From Pieris napi (lineage: Eukaryota > Arthropoda > Insecta > Lepidoptera > Pieridae), in assembly GCF_905475465.1 (NCBI RefSeq), contig NC_062254.1, forward strand, positions 1,322,001-1,386,000: DNA of 64,000 nucleotides. The letters run 5' to 3'. Every line of letters begins with the position of its first letter. Positions within the stretch are counted from its first letter, which is position 1. Under the pieces are notes generated by a model. The model ran no database searches. It worked only from the letters and a program-made list of their open reading frames with translations, and was not told where the DNA came from. Of this stretch, positions 32,500 to 44,006 are shown piece by piece. Position numbers and translations under genes: made by a program.

Positions 32500-33423
32500 C
32501 TTTTTTCTATATTTATCAACACCCTGACTGCACATCTATCCGCTAGTTATCACCTTTACGCTGATGACCTCCAAATCTACGTTCAGTCTACACTGGATGA
32601 GCTTCCTCTTGCAATACAGGCGATGAATGATGATCTTGAAAACATAGCCAACTGGAGTAAAGACTTTGGTCTTCAAATTAATCCTGCCAAGAGTCAAGTC
32701 ATCATCATCGGAAGCCCTTTCTTTATTTCAAGAGTCAAATGGGCTCAGCTCCCTGGTGTTTACCTTGACGGTGTGGCCTTGGCCCTCAATAAGACTGTTA
32801 AAAACCTTGGGGTCTTCTTCGACCAAACGTTTTCCTGGGGTCATCACGTAAAGGAGATCAGCCGTAAACTTTATGCCGCTTCTTTTACTCTGAAACGTCT
32901 TTCTAATTTCCTTCCTATCCGCACTAAAACTATGTTAGCGCAGTCTCTTCTGCTTCCTATTCTCGATTATGCGGACTCATGCTCCTCTGATTTGAACGAA
33001 GAGCTACTTGACAAGATCGAACGCCTGCAGAATTTCTGCATACGGTTCATATTTGGTCTTAGGAAATATGACCATGTGTCTAAATTCCGCAGGCAGCTGG
33101 GGTGGCTACCTATTCGATTCAGACGTCACGCTCATCTTCTTCAACTCCTATACTCAATTCTTTTCAATCCGAAAACCCTTTCTTATCTCAAAAATCACTT
33201 TAAATTCTTAGGTCCTTCTAACTATATGTTACGCTCTTCTAATAGATGTTTATTGGAAATTCCATCTCACACTTCATCCTTCTTAGGCAATTTATTCACG
33301 ATCTCCGCCATTAAGTTGTGGAATACGCTGCCCGACTCCGTACGATTGGCTACCTCTCTGTCATCTTTTAAAACTCTTCTGTATAATCATTTCTTAACCT
33401 TATCCTATCCTGATCAATCGTGA
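32500..33423 (+). pseudogene. LINE reverse transcriptase, C-terminal third
   Basis: Translation runs without a stop from about 32500 to the stop at 33421-33423. The active-site YADD is encoded at 32557-32568, well before the first available ATG (32623), so the real frame is longer on the 5' side than any ATG-based call. Further on are QINPAKSQVIIIGS (thumb entry), KNLGVFFDQTFSW and the C-terminal WNTLPDSVR pattern shared by CR1 and Jockey-group elements. The palm motifs before YADD and the endonuclease are missing, so it cannot be active. The clean frame suggests a fairly recent insertion. Confidence 0.85.
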
Positions 33424-33775
33424 CTTGTATAAATCTTATGTTTCCTTTTACATCACTATTTGCTGTCCATGTATTTGTAAGATTAGCTTTTAAGTTTTTA
33501 GTCTGTTGTTAATATTTTTTTTTTGTATTACTTTAGATTAAGGTACTATGTATATATATATATATTATATATTTTTATATAACATTTGTTTCTGCACTTC
33601 TCGCACGAATCATGTTTCTATTTTTTTTAGTTTTTTCTTTAACTAGGGTTGCCTGGAAGAGATCGCTTATTAGCGATAAGGCCGCCCGTTGCATCCCTTA
33701 TAATTTTTTTTTTGTATTGTGTTTGATTTATTGTTTTTTGCAACGAAGTGTTAATAAATAAAAATAAATAAAAAA
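32500..33775 (+). mobile_element. 5'-truncated CR1/Jockey-type LINE
   Basis: The copy begins inside the reverse transcriptase just before YADD and includes the C-terminal region and a 350-bp 3' UTR ending in TAATAAATAAAAATAAATAA at about 33755-33775. It is not the same family as 1909-4567: it lacks the GGCCGGCAACGC tail and has an AAATAA-type end. Confidence 0.85.
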
Positions 33776-34346
33776 CTATTTTTTTATTTATTCATGTTCC
33801 TATTTGAGTTACTTTTTGTGTTTCGTATATTTTGTTTAACAATGTAATCTATTGTGGCTTTGTATATTGTCTTAGTGTTTTATTTTTTATAATGTTTATG
33901 TACACATAATTAATTAAAGAAACTAACAACAAACTTAAAGGTAGCAAGCCTAAAAAAGTTTAAAAATTAGCCTTTATTTATTTTTACAACAAAAACCATG
34001 CTTTTCTTCTCTTTCTACGGCACAATTCTGTCACATAATTTTATCTCTAATACCGTGTTTAAACAAGACGCTTGGCCTAGATAAATGTTCGCCATTAAAC
34101 TACACTGTGTGTAGTCTGAATGTAGTGTGCGCGACAGTCTGACAGCAGACTGTATTTTTCTATCCTCTGCCAAACTGCCACTACCGTGCGACGTACGTGT
34201 TGTGCCTCGCACGTAAGCTCGCATAAGCCTTAGAAAGAAGCTTAAAATTCAGGCTAGCTGAGGTCTAAATAAAATAGAAAATATATTTTAAGAAGCATAA
34301 CATGTAAAACCGTCATAATAAATATTTAAATGAAATTCGAAAAAAA
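33776..34346. other. AT-rich spacer without recognised gene
   Basis: A minus-strand frame at 34015-34224 lies in a GC-richer piece (CGTGCGACGTACGTGTTGTG) but resembles nothing I know. The rest is AT-rich. Confidence 0.35.
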
Positions 34347-34694
34347 GGGTGCGTGTACTTATGTACGCGCGTAAGAAGTTATACTTCTTTGTCATTATTA
34401 AAAATAGATTTGATTGCATGCAAATAATTAATTACAATTAAATAATCAAAGACTGGAAAAGGGGTCATAATAGTCAATAAAGTTCAGTTTACATTTGAAA
34501 AATTAAATAAATAATTATTTATTATTATTCTCTTACATTAATTGTAACACAAATTATATTATTATTCCAATGTTCTTTTTAAATTATGTCCAATGCCGTA
34601 GCTAGCATCGTCCGTGGGCATCTTCATTTTGTTAATTTAGTGTCACGGTGCGCGCGCATCGTAAAATTTCACGCGCCTAAAGAAGTATAACTTC
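34347..34694 (+). mobile_element. Hairpin-ended MITE, complete
   Basis: Starts GGGTGCGTGTACTTATGTAC then GCGCGTAAGAAGTTATACTT, and ends GGTGCGCGCGCATCGTAAAA, then GCGCCTAAAGAAGTATAACT, TC. Both ends match 6829-7332 while the interior differs, so the ends are what is conserved. Confidence 0.82.
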
Positions 34695-34764
34695 AAAAAC
34701 AACATTCACGTTTTGTATCTGGGGGCATGATAGTGCGCCCGCCAAGTCGAGCAAGGTCGTACCA

Positions 34765-34965
34765 TACTTTTCTCGAAGTAATTCAGACCATTTCTGACCC
34801 CCTGTAACTTTGTTGTGGATAAAATTAGAAGCTTGAACTCGGCTTAATTTAAAGCAAAAGATTTCCAATATTGATACGGTCACTAAAGACTAAACTACAC
34901 TAAACCTAAGACGTTGTTATGTTATATTTATTTATTTCGTTATCCTATAGCTAACAAAAAAAAAA
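34765..34965. repeat. Unclassified repeat, inverse partner at 40830-40925
   Basis: Shares with the other strand of 40830-40925: CTCGAAGTAATT, TTTCTGACCCCCT, CCTAAGACGTTGTTA-like and TTCGTTATCCTATAGCTAAC. The copy at 40830 is internally deleted and abuts a LINE end. Confidence 0.65.
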
Positions 34966-36048
34966 TATAAAAACAAACAATTATACTAAGTTTTTAAGTG
35001 AAAACTTCTTTAGCGGCGTTGTACACTTTTTTTGGAATGGGTAAAAAATGTTAAACTGGCGTCAGGACACGTGACCTGATCGAAAATTCGTAAGACGGAT
35101 GGAGAGTAGACAGCTGGCGCGGCGTATTTAATGTAATATAAATTGTCATGTTTGTGTACGATAGCGCAATAAATAAATATTGTATTCTACCACATAAACG
35201 ATAGTACTTTTATCCTGATAATTAAAGCAATTCGTGCAAAATTATTCCCTAGCCATTCCAAAATATCAAAAATGCACAACATTAATATTCAAGTTTTCAC
35301 TTCTGCCAGCACTCCCGGAGTGCAACGCGTCGTTTTTTTTTTTAAATAAATTAACCTTACTGACTTGGTATTATATCCCACAACTGTTTACGATATTAGC
35401 GTTGTGATACATGTTTTTTTACAAGTTTGTTTTGATGGCATGAATATTTTTCCTATATACAAAATTCTCCCAATACCCTCATTATCTTCATACGTTAGCT
35501 ATCCTACATCTAAAAGGCATATATCCGAGTTGATTGGACGCAATCAATTCCGAAAAGGAAATGTCTTAGAAGCTCGGCAAAAAATTAATGATAGGGGACT
35601 GATCAGGACACAGGGGAGATATTGATACTTAATTTAGGGTTTCGTAAAAGCTAAGAAACTTTTTCAATAAATTTTGAGTAATTGATCGCCTGTCCGCGTC
35701 TTTTGAGTAATGGACTCTGTTTGACTTATTTTTGACGATAATAATGATTCTGCAATTAATTCTGATGAGTGATTCTTGTGGGGAATTTTTACTTATAATC
35801 CGAATTACCTTGATGGCTGGAAGTCTTGCACGTGAAGTGAAAAAAAGTGTGAAGTGGATTCACACTTTTTTTGCGAACTAGCGAACTGTGTAGACGACTA
35901 ATGGTGGGAGTCTTCCCTGGAAGATACGACCCCTAATTGTATAAAAAAAGAGTATACTCCTCAAACGTCGGCACCCAATAAAATAGGTGCCCATGGGCAA
36001 TAAAAATATTTATTTTTTTTTTTTTAAATAAACTTAATCTAGACGGTA
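34966..36048. other. Spacer; hairpin at 35840-35872
   Basis: About 35003-35030 repeats a hairpin-MITE end (AAACTTCTTTAGCGGCG). A perfect 14-bp stem (AAAAAAAGTGTGAA and its inverse) with loop GTGGA is at 35840-35872. The frame at 35365-35625 shows no known domain. Confidence 0.45.
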
Positions 36049-36201
36049 CATTAAGAAACATACGCTCCTTTAAGACACGTACCAATTCTAAAAGGCCGGC
36101 AACGCACTTGCGAGCCTGCTGGCAATGTAACTGTGCGGGCAGCGGTATCGCGTAACATCAGGTGAGCCTCCTGCCCGTTTGCCTCCTATAACATTTAAAA
36201 A
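36049..36201 (+). mobile_element. LINE 3' tail fragment
   Basis: Matches the Jockey-like tail (AAAAGGCCGGCAACGCACTT, GCGAGCCTGCTGGCA, AACATCAGGTGAGCCTCCTG) and ends CCTATAACATTTAAAAAATA, the stop-less end type of the long copy. Confidence 0.88.
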
Positions 36202-36275
36202 ATATAATTTTAAAAGTTTTCTGGCAGAATTTTCTTTTTGTATTCGGTTATTAATGGTATCTAATGATCTTATAT

Positions 36276-36385
36276 ACGAAGGCTCACCTGATATCGCCGC
36301 CCATGGACACTCTTAATGTCAAACGACTCGTGAGAGAATTGGTATGCTCATTTTTTGAAGAAACCTGAGTCGTATTCGCGGAAAG
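36276..36385 (-). mobile_element. LINE 3' tail fragment, facing the previous one
   Basis: Inverse copy: AAGGCTCACCTGATATCGCC, GCCCATGGACACTCTTAATG and 'ctgagtcgtattcg'. With 36049-36201 it forms a convergent pair 75 bp apart, which can pair as an imperfect hairpin. Confidence 0.8.
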
Positions 36386-38908
36386 ATAATTGATGTACTT
36401 AAACCCATTTTTTCTTAATCTCAAAAGTTCTTGAATGTGAATTATATTTAATAATTATACTCAAAATAATTAAATCATTAATTAATTAGTATTATTAATA
36501 TTAAATTTGCAACACGTATACATCTGTGAGATTGAAAGTATTTTCTATCCGACCGCTAAAGATATATACAATATTTCGACCTCAGCCAATGGATCCTTCG
36601 GGCCGGATATCTGTGGTTCGACTACTCAAGGATCCTGCCTTCAAGTTAAAGGTATACTACTCTGTTGATAAAATTAAAAATATACTCCTCCATATATTTT
36701 ATCAACATAGTCTCAACATACGTTTATAATACGTTCAATATCTCAAACTAAATATACTATCAAATATATAAGAAGCCACTTACGGTACTATAAGATTAAT
36801 AGTGACGTCATCTATTGTACAGCCCCAGACAGACCGGATATCCGGTCGGGAGCAGGAGGGAGAGCATCGCCGCGTGCCTTTATTTGTAAAAGAGAGTTTC
36901 CTTGCATTGTACCCTTATTGTATCTAAGTCTTAAACTAGCTTTTATTACGGCTGTGTTCGCGGGTTTTTTTATTTATAATGTTTCTCTCTGTTTAATATT
37001 TGAAAAGTAAAACCATATTAAATTATTTAATATATTCAAAATAAATCATAGGAAAAATCTATATTAGGAAAAGGAATTTTAAAATCAGTCCTAGTCTGTT
37101 AATGAGTTATCACATATAGCTATAGCATATATAACATATAGAGATAATCATCTTAGATTTAAATTCCTACGTGTGTTGTGTCACACAGGAGATCGTGAAA
37201 ACTATAACAGAAACAATACACTTTCATACAGATTAACAAAAAACTTCGTCCTCAGAAATCATTGTGCAAGCAATGTCTTCGTAGGTATGGAAAATTCTTT
37301 AATAGTTGGCGACATTCTATGTCAAAAATGTAATATTTTTCTTTTTATAATATGCGTAAAAATGCGGTAAAATAGCAAATCCATACCTTGCGTGGCACAT
37401 CTCAAAATCGCGCTAAGAAAAGATTTTTAAATTCTAAAGCACATTTCCATTGTACATATTTAATCAAGGGGGACTTAATCACACACATTAGGTGTGTGCA
37501 ACCAACACTCGTGAAAGCTACGTGTACTCTCCTTTAAAATTACAAACAGTGAGTCAAGTTTTAAGCAACTATTGAGAATACTAGATATGGCCCTAAAATA
37601 TGAAAATGTAGGCATTTAAATAAAACTTCTCTATATAGAAACATGAATTTATTTCCTACAGCCAACTTAAATAATATATGTTAGAGCAATGGCATTGCTG
37701 TCAGCTGTCATCTGTCACAGAGCTCATAAAGTAGCAGCGTCAAATTCAAATCAGCTAAAAACTGTGAATACATGTGGATTTCTTTCTCCGACATAATATT
37801 TTCAACGATTATACTAAAAATAATGGTTTAAACATTTGAACATGAACTTCAAATTATTTAAAAATATTATACCTAATATAATAGTTTATTATTTAATTTA
37901 CTTGGCGTTACAAATGCAGTTGTTTTTTTTTTATTAAAAAAAATAATAAAAAAACGTGAAGTTGAAAAAGAGTGAAGTTTTATTAAAATATATACCTATT
38001 GCTTGTAAATGCTTAGTAAATAAATATCAAGCTTTTAATAAAATGCCTGGCATGTTGGCGTCATTCTATCGGTAAATTAATATTAATATAGTCTCCGTAG
38101 TTTTCTCATTTTATTGTTAGTATTTGAATTCGAAATTTTCTGGTTTTATACGGTAACTTTGTCCATACCAAAGGAATAATTTAAAGTATTCTAGTAAATA
38201 ATCCTTTTACATAATTTGTTTTATTCTTCCACCTAAATCAATATATGTTATTTCCAAAACACTTACAACAAAAATTATTAATAATTTGGACGAATTTCTA
38301 TCGAAGACTGACTTACGTATCACAGATACATACATTATATAAGATTACATATTCTCACACATAATTATATTCTAACATATTTAGAAGTAAATTCGGTTAT
38401 CTAGTAGTAATATAGCATTGGTAATTTAGCTGAATACTCCATATGAGCGAAAGTTAGTGATAGAAGATGAACTTGTATGAAAAGTACCCTTTTACTCGTA
38501 TAGGACGTCGTTCTCGTCTCGCCATTAACGTTTGAGTTATTTTGTGTTTCGTAAAGTTCTACAAAATTTGTAAGAAAATTTCTACTTCTTTTACACGTAT
38601 TCAATGTAATCAGTTTTGATATTATTGACTATATATGATATATTAGCAAGCATTATCAACAACAAGGTGTAAAGAACGAAAAGCGTCTCCAAACATAATT
38701 CTTTTAAACAATCGTAGCACATAGCATCGCACTACTTATATATATATAATATATATAAGATTATTATACTTACCTATTAATTTAATTATTTATTTTAAAA
38801 AAATGTTTTCCAACGGGCATTATAATAATAGCTTAAATATGTATCTAGACACAAAATAACAATAAAACACATGTATCAACATAATATTTTGGTAATTTTT
38901 ATTTTTGT
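36386..38908. other. Long AT-rich spacer without recognised gene
   Basis: No supported coding sequence in 2.5 kb. A 16-bp palindrome GACCGGATATCCGGTC is at 36834-36849. The frame at 37173-37370 resembles nothing known. There are AT runs around 38735-38760. Confidence 0.4.
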
Positions 38909-38931
38909 ATTATTATTATTATTATTATTAA
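38909..38931. repeat. (ATT)n microsatellite
   Basis: About seven perfect ATT units. Confidence 0.9.
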
Positions 38932-38989
38932 TGATTATAACTAAGACTAAAGCTCCTATGAACTCAACCAGACCAACAAATATTTTGTT

Positions 38990-39095
38990 TTGGAAAGATT
39001 GCATTTTACATTTTATACCCGGGATATAAACCCCAGACATCACGATCTGTTATCAAAACCACTCATCCAGTTAGCTCGTAGATTGCGCAACTTAA
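38990..39095 (-). mobile_element. Possible tRNA-like SINE head
   Basis: The minus strand has TAACTGGATGAGTGGTTTTG and GGGGTTTATATCCCGG, weakly like A and B boxes about 45 bp apart. Strongly decayed if real. Confidence 0.3.
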
Positions 39096-39375
39096 AGAAT
39101 TGTTTCTGGCCGACCTTAACTTCAAATTCCTATCAAGGCGGTTAAATTGAAAAACATTCCATAAAAACAGGATTCCTGGAGCGACATTATCATTTATATG
39201 GAGTAACTTGGAGACCTCGTACACAAACTTGTAATGCATAGATTGGATTGGAGCTATGAGACAAGCAATCTAATACTCTTAACTGTAAAATCCGTGGGAG
39301 ATTAACAGTTCCACGTGTTTGTTTTTCCTTATTTGTCAAAAAAGTCATATACAAAAAGAAATCTTAAAGAAAAAA

Positions 39376-39632
39376 AACGAAGTTATACTTTGGCTATCAA
39401 GACAAAAATCTTTTCAAAAATTTTATTCTACGTTTGTAGAAAAAACTAAACTAGCAATAGAAAAAGCTAAAATGTTGACAATATCTAACTTCAGGGTGTC
39501 GGTTTTTTGATTGTTATTTTTTGACGTTCCTAAGTGTAAATTGTGTACTACATATATGAATAAATGATTTTGACTTTTGTGACATAATTTTTCCCTAATG
39601 CACCAAAAGAAGTATAACTTCAAAAATTTCAT
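39376..39632 (-). mobile_element. Hairpin-ended MITE
   Basis: Inverse of the 27291 type: CGAAGTTATACTTTGGC, 'caagacaaaaatcttttcaa', GGGTGTCGGTTTTTTGATTG and the end CCAAAAGAAGTATAACTTCA. The outermost GTGTAC block is missing on the left. Confidence 0.8.
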
Positions 39633-39929
39633 GGTGTTGCCCGTCAGTGTTGCCATTGTTATAATTCCTTCTGTAACCACCCAATATGGCAAGAAGCATG
39701 CTTATATCTGTGTGATTCAATAATGTCTCTTAATATCCTGTATGTCCAGTTCAGCAATTATCGTTCCACAGATTTGAGGACCTTCGAATTGGAATTATCC
39801 AACCACAGTCAACGGTGACTGCTGGAGATCTCTGTAAAGATTTATGGAGCAGACGGCATCTCCAGCTCCAAGAAACCTCTTAGGATAATGCACACTTTGT
39901 ATTCTACTTCACTATCGCGCACTAACATA

Positions 39930-40230
39930 TTATTGTGGAGGAAGGGGCTGCTCGTTCTCGGACCTCAACCTGAACGTCGACCAGTCTAAGTACTGGCTGG
40001 CCAGAAGGCCCGGCTATTTTTGGCCTTAAGGCCTTGACAGCTCAGCTCGGGCTATTTCGGAGAGCCCAACTCGGCCGGAATGGGCTTTTACCCGCGACTA
40101 GCGCAAGGGCGTCTTCTAAGAGAGTTGGGCCGTCGCGGGTGATCAATCTCCTAAAGGGTAGGACGGAAGATCACTGGAGTGAAGTACGAAGTAAAGGCCT
40201 TCCCCGGTGAAGGCGGTTTTTTTACCCTGA
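39930..40230. repeat. GC-rich unclassified block
   Basis: Strong GC contrast with the flanks (GGCCCGGCTATTTTTGGCCT, GACTAGCGCAAGGGCGTCTT, GGGCCGTCGCGGGTGATCAA), ending in CCCCGGTGAAGGCGGTTTTT. Several local inverted motifs. No open frame. It may be a LINE 3' UTR or a structured non-coding insertion. Confidence 0.4.
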
Positions 40231-40715
40231 TTTTGATTATGCTTGGTCGCGCGGGCATACCTAGTGGCTACGGTCGTGAAGTACAGGGTCTTACGTCATC
40301 ATACTGTTTATAGGTGTTAACTTACTGCATTCGTAAGGGTAGCATAAACCTAATTTCTCTTGTCACGTTTTTAAATACACAAGTGACACGAGAGCGATAG
40401 GGACAAAACGTTTGTGTACAAAATTTGTATCAACCGCTGTTCTCGTAGCCCTTATAAGAGAATTAAAAAGTTTACAATTGGTAACTTGACTACTATAATG
40501 AGTTTTTAAAGGACATTATAAGAAAATACCTTAACGAAATTGAGTTTTCAGCGGGAAGGTTCGACTTTCGATTGAAAAAATTAAAGAACCGAATCGAATC
40601 GAAAAATCGCTTAAAAAGCGAAGTACGCATTTAAAGTTATTGACATACTTTGTACCTCTCAATTTTACATTTACATTTATTTTTATTGAACTAAAAAAAT
40701 GTTTCCTAGAAATTA

Positions 40716-40752
40716 AATACATGGCAAAACAACGTTTGCCGGGTCAGCTAAA
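40716..40752 (+). mobile_element. Helitron 3' tip
   Basis: ACATGGCAAAACAACGTTTG, CCGGGTCAGCTA followed by an A run: the last 30 bp of the 5921 family with its 3' hairpin and without the final GT. The element body is absent upstream. Confidence 0.65.
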
Positions 40753-40925
40753 AAAATAATTGTCATTTACATTATGTTAAAAACATAATAATAATTAAAT
40801 TTAAAAAAAAATTATCTATATTATTTTTTGTTAGCTATAGGATAACGAAATAAATAAATATATTAATCTAACAATGTCTTAGGTTAAGGGGTCAGAAATA
40901 GTCTAAATTACTTCGAGAACACATC

Positions 40926-41228
40926 TTACATCATCGAACGTCGAGGCAGAATACGAAATTCCATCCGTATCACCTCGACGTCCGCCGTTCCACAACTGAG
41001 CGTTTTTCAAGGCAGTTTTTGCTGCGCACCACCACTTTGTGGAACCAGCTGCCCACTAAAGTATTTCCGAACCAATTCGACTCAGGGTCCTCCAAGAAAA
41101 GAGCGTATTAATTCTTAAAAACCCGGCAACGAACTTGCAAGCCCTCTAGTATTGAGAGTGTCCATGGGCGGCGATATCACTTAATATCAGATGAGCCTTC
41201 TGCCCGTTTTCCCCCTGTTCTATAAAAA
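40926..41228 (+). mobile_element. Jockey-like LINE 3' end, about 300 bp
   Basis: Matches the long LINE from 4252 to the tail (CGTATCACCTCGACGTCCGC, GGAACCAGCTGCCCACTAAA, CCATGGGCGGCGATATCACT) and ends CCCCCTGTTCTATAAAAAAA. One frame is open at first but is closed by TAA at about 41109. It abuts the 40830 repeat. Confidence 0.9.
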
Positions 41229-41396
41229 AAGGTATGTTCGGAAGTTCAAATGTATGTTAAATGAAAGGTTCATTTAATATACATTTGAAGCTGAACGTTA
41301 CCCAAGGTGTGAAAAAAATCCCTATATCACATACGCTGCGGAAAGTATTGATAATAAAGCAAAGTGATGTACTATAGTTTTATAGAAGACATTTTT

Positions 41397-41755
41397 TTAT
41401 TTATTTATTTATTTATAACAACACTCCTGCCCTAACAGGCGACCCCAAATTGACAAGAGTGAGCAAAAGCTTACAGACGAAACAAAAAAGGCAAACATAC
41501 AAAATCAATCAGGAAAAACAAAATTATATAATAAAAAAATTAACTAACCACTAGGTATAGGCACTAACAAATAATAAAAGTTTTGCCAGTTCACTCAACG
41601 GAGAATGAAAAAGGTCCGTTAACCTATGCAGTTCATTAACTAAACCAATACACCGAATCATATGTGCCCTTTTCAGAAGGTTAGTCCTAGCCGCGGGCAC
41701 ATGGAGTAACGGTGGACGATGTCGCTTTCTGACGTACCCATCAGGTACATAAATA
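41397..41755 (-). mobile_element. Probable LINE 3' UTR, (TTTA)n-ended
   Basis: Starts with (TTTA) units at 41397-41415 (an inverse AAATAA tail), followed by AACACTCCTGCCCTAACAGG. It resembles the structure at 42243-42540. No coding part is recognised. Confidence 0.4.
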
Positions 41756-41758
41756 AAC

Positions 41759-41885
41759 CAGTGGCGCTACAACCTTTTTAGGTCTGGGCCTAGGATTTCT
41801 GTGTCTATTTCATAATCATTTGTCAATCCAATATCCATTGATCAGCCCCATGTGCCTGACACACGCCGACTTTTTTGGCCTAAGG
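41759..41885 (-). mobile_element. tRNA-derived SINE, 3' half
   Basis: CAGTGGCGCTACAACCTTTT, TAGGTCTGGGCCTAGGATTT and CCTGACACACGCCGACTTTT match the inverse 3' half of the 14191 SINE. Confidence 0.85.
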
Positions 41886-42242
41886 CAGAAGGCTAGATTG
41901 AAGTATTTATAAAAGTTATATACGTAATTTATTTAAAAAAAAAAGCAACAGAATAATATTAAATTGTACGAAACATACTCGTTTCATAACAAAAGGATTA
42001 TAATAGGCCAATCGGTGCTACCATTCATCTGAGCCGTGTCACCTGAGTCACGCGATCTCGCGTGCGTCACGCAATCGGGATAGAGACACTATGATCAGCC
42101 TAGAGCCTGGAGGAATGCTCATTTACCCTATGAGTAATGCCCGCTTGCTCATATACTTCATTATATATCTTGCTTCTGTTTTAATATGAACTTAAAAACT
42201 TAACTCAAAAAGGCCCTTCGCACGGCTTCAAATGTATTTGAT

Positions 42243-42540
42243 TAAATATTTATTTATTTATTAACAGCTCAATGGCCAAACTTAGACTAAAAACAACAAT
42301 AAAATACAATTAAGATTTACACAATTTACAGTACAGGGTAGCATTACCCTCTTATCCCCTCCCGGTACACTCTGAAAGCACAGTATACCACCCCCATAAG
42401 CTTCCCAAACAGGTCGCTCTCCGGTGAAGAGTCGAGAAACCCATTAAGTAGTGAGAGTAACCGGGGAATGGGCGCTTGTTGTCGCTGGACAGTGCGAGCC
42501 GAACGCACAGCGAAAAGGTTATAATATGTAATACTGATGG
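42243..42540 (-). mobile_element. Probable LINE 3' UTR, (TTTA)n-ended
   Basis: Begins TTTATTTATTTATTAACAGC, then 'tcaatggccaaacttagac' and a GC-richer body. Only the tail-like start and the composition support the call. Confidence 0.35.
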
Positions 42541-42556
42541 CTTCATTATTCTATAG

Positions 42557-42629
42557 AGCAATGTTGGCCTAGTGGCTTCAGCGTGCGACTCTCATCCCTG
42601 AGTTCGTACGTTCGATTAAAAAAAAAAAA
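42557..42629 (+). mobile_element. SINE head ending in poly(A)
   Basis: The tRNA-like 5' part (AGCAATGTTGGCCTAGTGGC, GACTCTCATCCCTGAG) ends inside the B box at TTCGATT and goes straight into 12 A (42618-42629). The whole tRNA-unrelated body is missing. Confidence 0.85.
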
Positions 42630-43215
42630 TAGCCAAAATTATCTCCAAAAACCGGTCTATATAAACAATCTAGGACATCAATTTAATCAAAAAGACACTA
42701 GTATAATTATCAAAATAATCTCGAACTATTAAATTTAATATCAATTTGGGTATTATTATATTGTCCGAACTAATTTTGGTCGGCTACAAGTATTCCTAGT
42801 ATTGTAGATTAAATGCCAAATTGCAATGATTCGGACAGGAGGCATCCCGAAGACGCCAGCTCGTTACTAAACTATGTACAATTGCTTCGTCCGACTTCAT
42901 AGCAACTGCAATAATGGAATGGCGAAGTTTGACAGCATCCCCGATCAGTTAGATAATTCAAGGAGCGGACTTGTACCATTACGTAATATCAATGACGCGC
43001 ATATTTACGGGTTCTTAAATACTAACCGTCCAAACGCATGGTGCGTTGAACCCCTGTATCAAGAGTTCTCTATCATAACTTCGTATCAAAAAACTGTGGA
43101 TTTAACCCTTGATTTTTGCCTCAGTTGTCTTATAATTTTATTCGTTATGTTAAATGTGCATGCGGTAATTGGCGCAAGGAGATTTCAAGGCACTACTAGG
43201 TGACAGTTGCGCGCT
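42630..43215. other. Spacer without recognised gene
   Basis: A 109-codon plus frame at 42874-43203 has no domain or signal that I recognise, and no splice context that would support an exon. Confidence 0.35.
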
Positions 43216-43640
43216 TAAAACATAGGCCAGGACTTACTTATTGCGCTGGCGCAGCCTGCACAGTGACCTAGGCCTCCGGAACTAGAGACTCCACCAACCA
43301 ATCCCACGCTACCACAATCCACACGGTTCTTCTTCATTGGGTCTTTCCAGCGACATCTGTCGCTGCCGCTGTTTGGTATACTGTGAAACTCTTTTTTAAC
43401 TCTTCAATCTTCTGCCATTCTCTTAAACTCCTTCGGAGTCTTTAAGCTTTAGCTTCACAAATGTAGGGTTTGCTTATGGATCCTTCGATTTTCTTGTTTT
43501 TCCTGGCTCGCTAGTTTACATCCTCTTTGTCGCGCCAAAAATCTTCCGCATAACGTTTTCGCCTACTAATAATTTCTCCTCTTCTTTGATCAGTCCAAGT
43601 CTCAAATCCGTATGTGTCTTATAACTGTTTTGTAAATACG
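43216..43640 (-). pseudogene. RTE-type LINE C-terminal remnant
   Basis: On the minus strand a frame reads KEEEKLLVGENVMRKIFGAT at about 43545-43610, which fits the conserved region after the RT domain of RTE elements (E-E-x-KLL-x-x-E-x-x-x-x-R-K-I-F-G). A stop follows, then 'RKSKDP' and further degenerate sequence. Inactive. Confidence 0.55.
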
Positions 43641-43782
43641 GAGTTTGATGCTCTTGGTGTGGAATTTGGGCGTTAGAACCTTGTGAAGATAACCATTCTT
43701 AATAAGTCTTAGTAACAAATCATCCTATGTTCATAAAAAATATTTTACCGTATTCCCTAGATCTTTTATATAATATAAAGCT

Positions 43783-44006
43783 ACTAGTGGACCCGACAGA
43801 CGTTGTCCTGCATGATATTTCAAGCGATTAGTAAAGCAAAGTATGAAAGTACCGACTGCAGCGCCATCTGGCGGGCTGATTTGTGAATCTAAACCATTCC
43901 CAGATCCCCTTGAACACACACAAAAAATTTCATCAAAATCGGTCCAGTCGTCGTTGAGAGAAGTTCAGTGACATACACACTCACAGAAGAATTATATATA
44001 TAAAGA
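43783..44006 (-). mobile_element. Short Helitron, copy 2 of a young pair
   Basis: About 97% identical to 23608-23829; by eye I count four substitutions and one 2-bp insertion. Same ends (ACTAGTGGACCCGACAGACG on the plus strand). Confidence 0.87.

Noticed and set aside
42874..43203. 109-codon plus frame with a hydrophobic segment
   Set aside because: No recognised family, no signal peptide at the start, and codon usage like the surrounding spacer. Possible but not supported.
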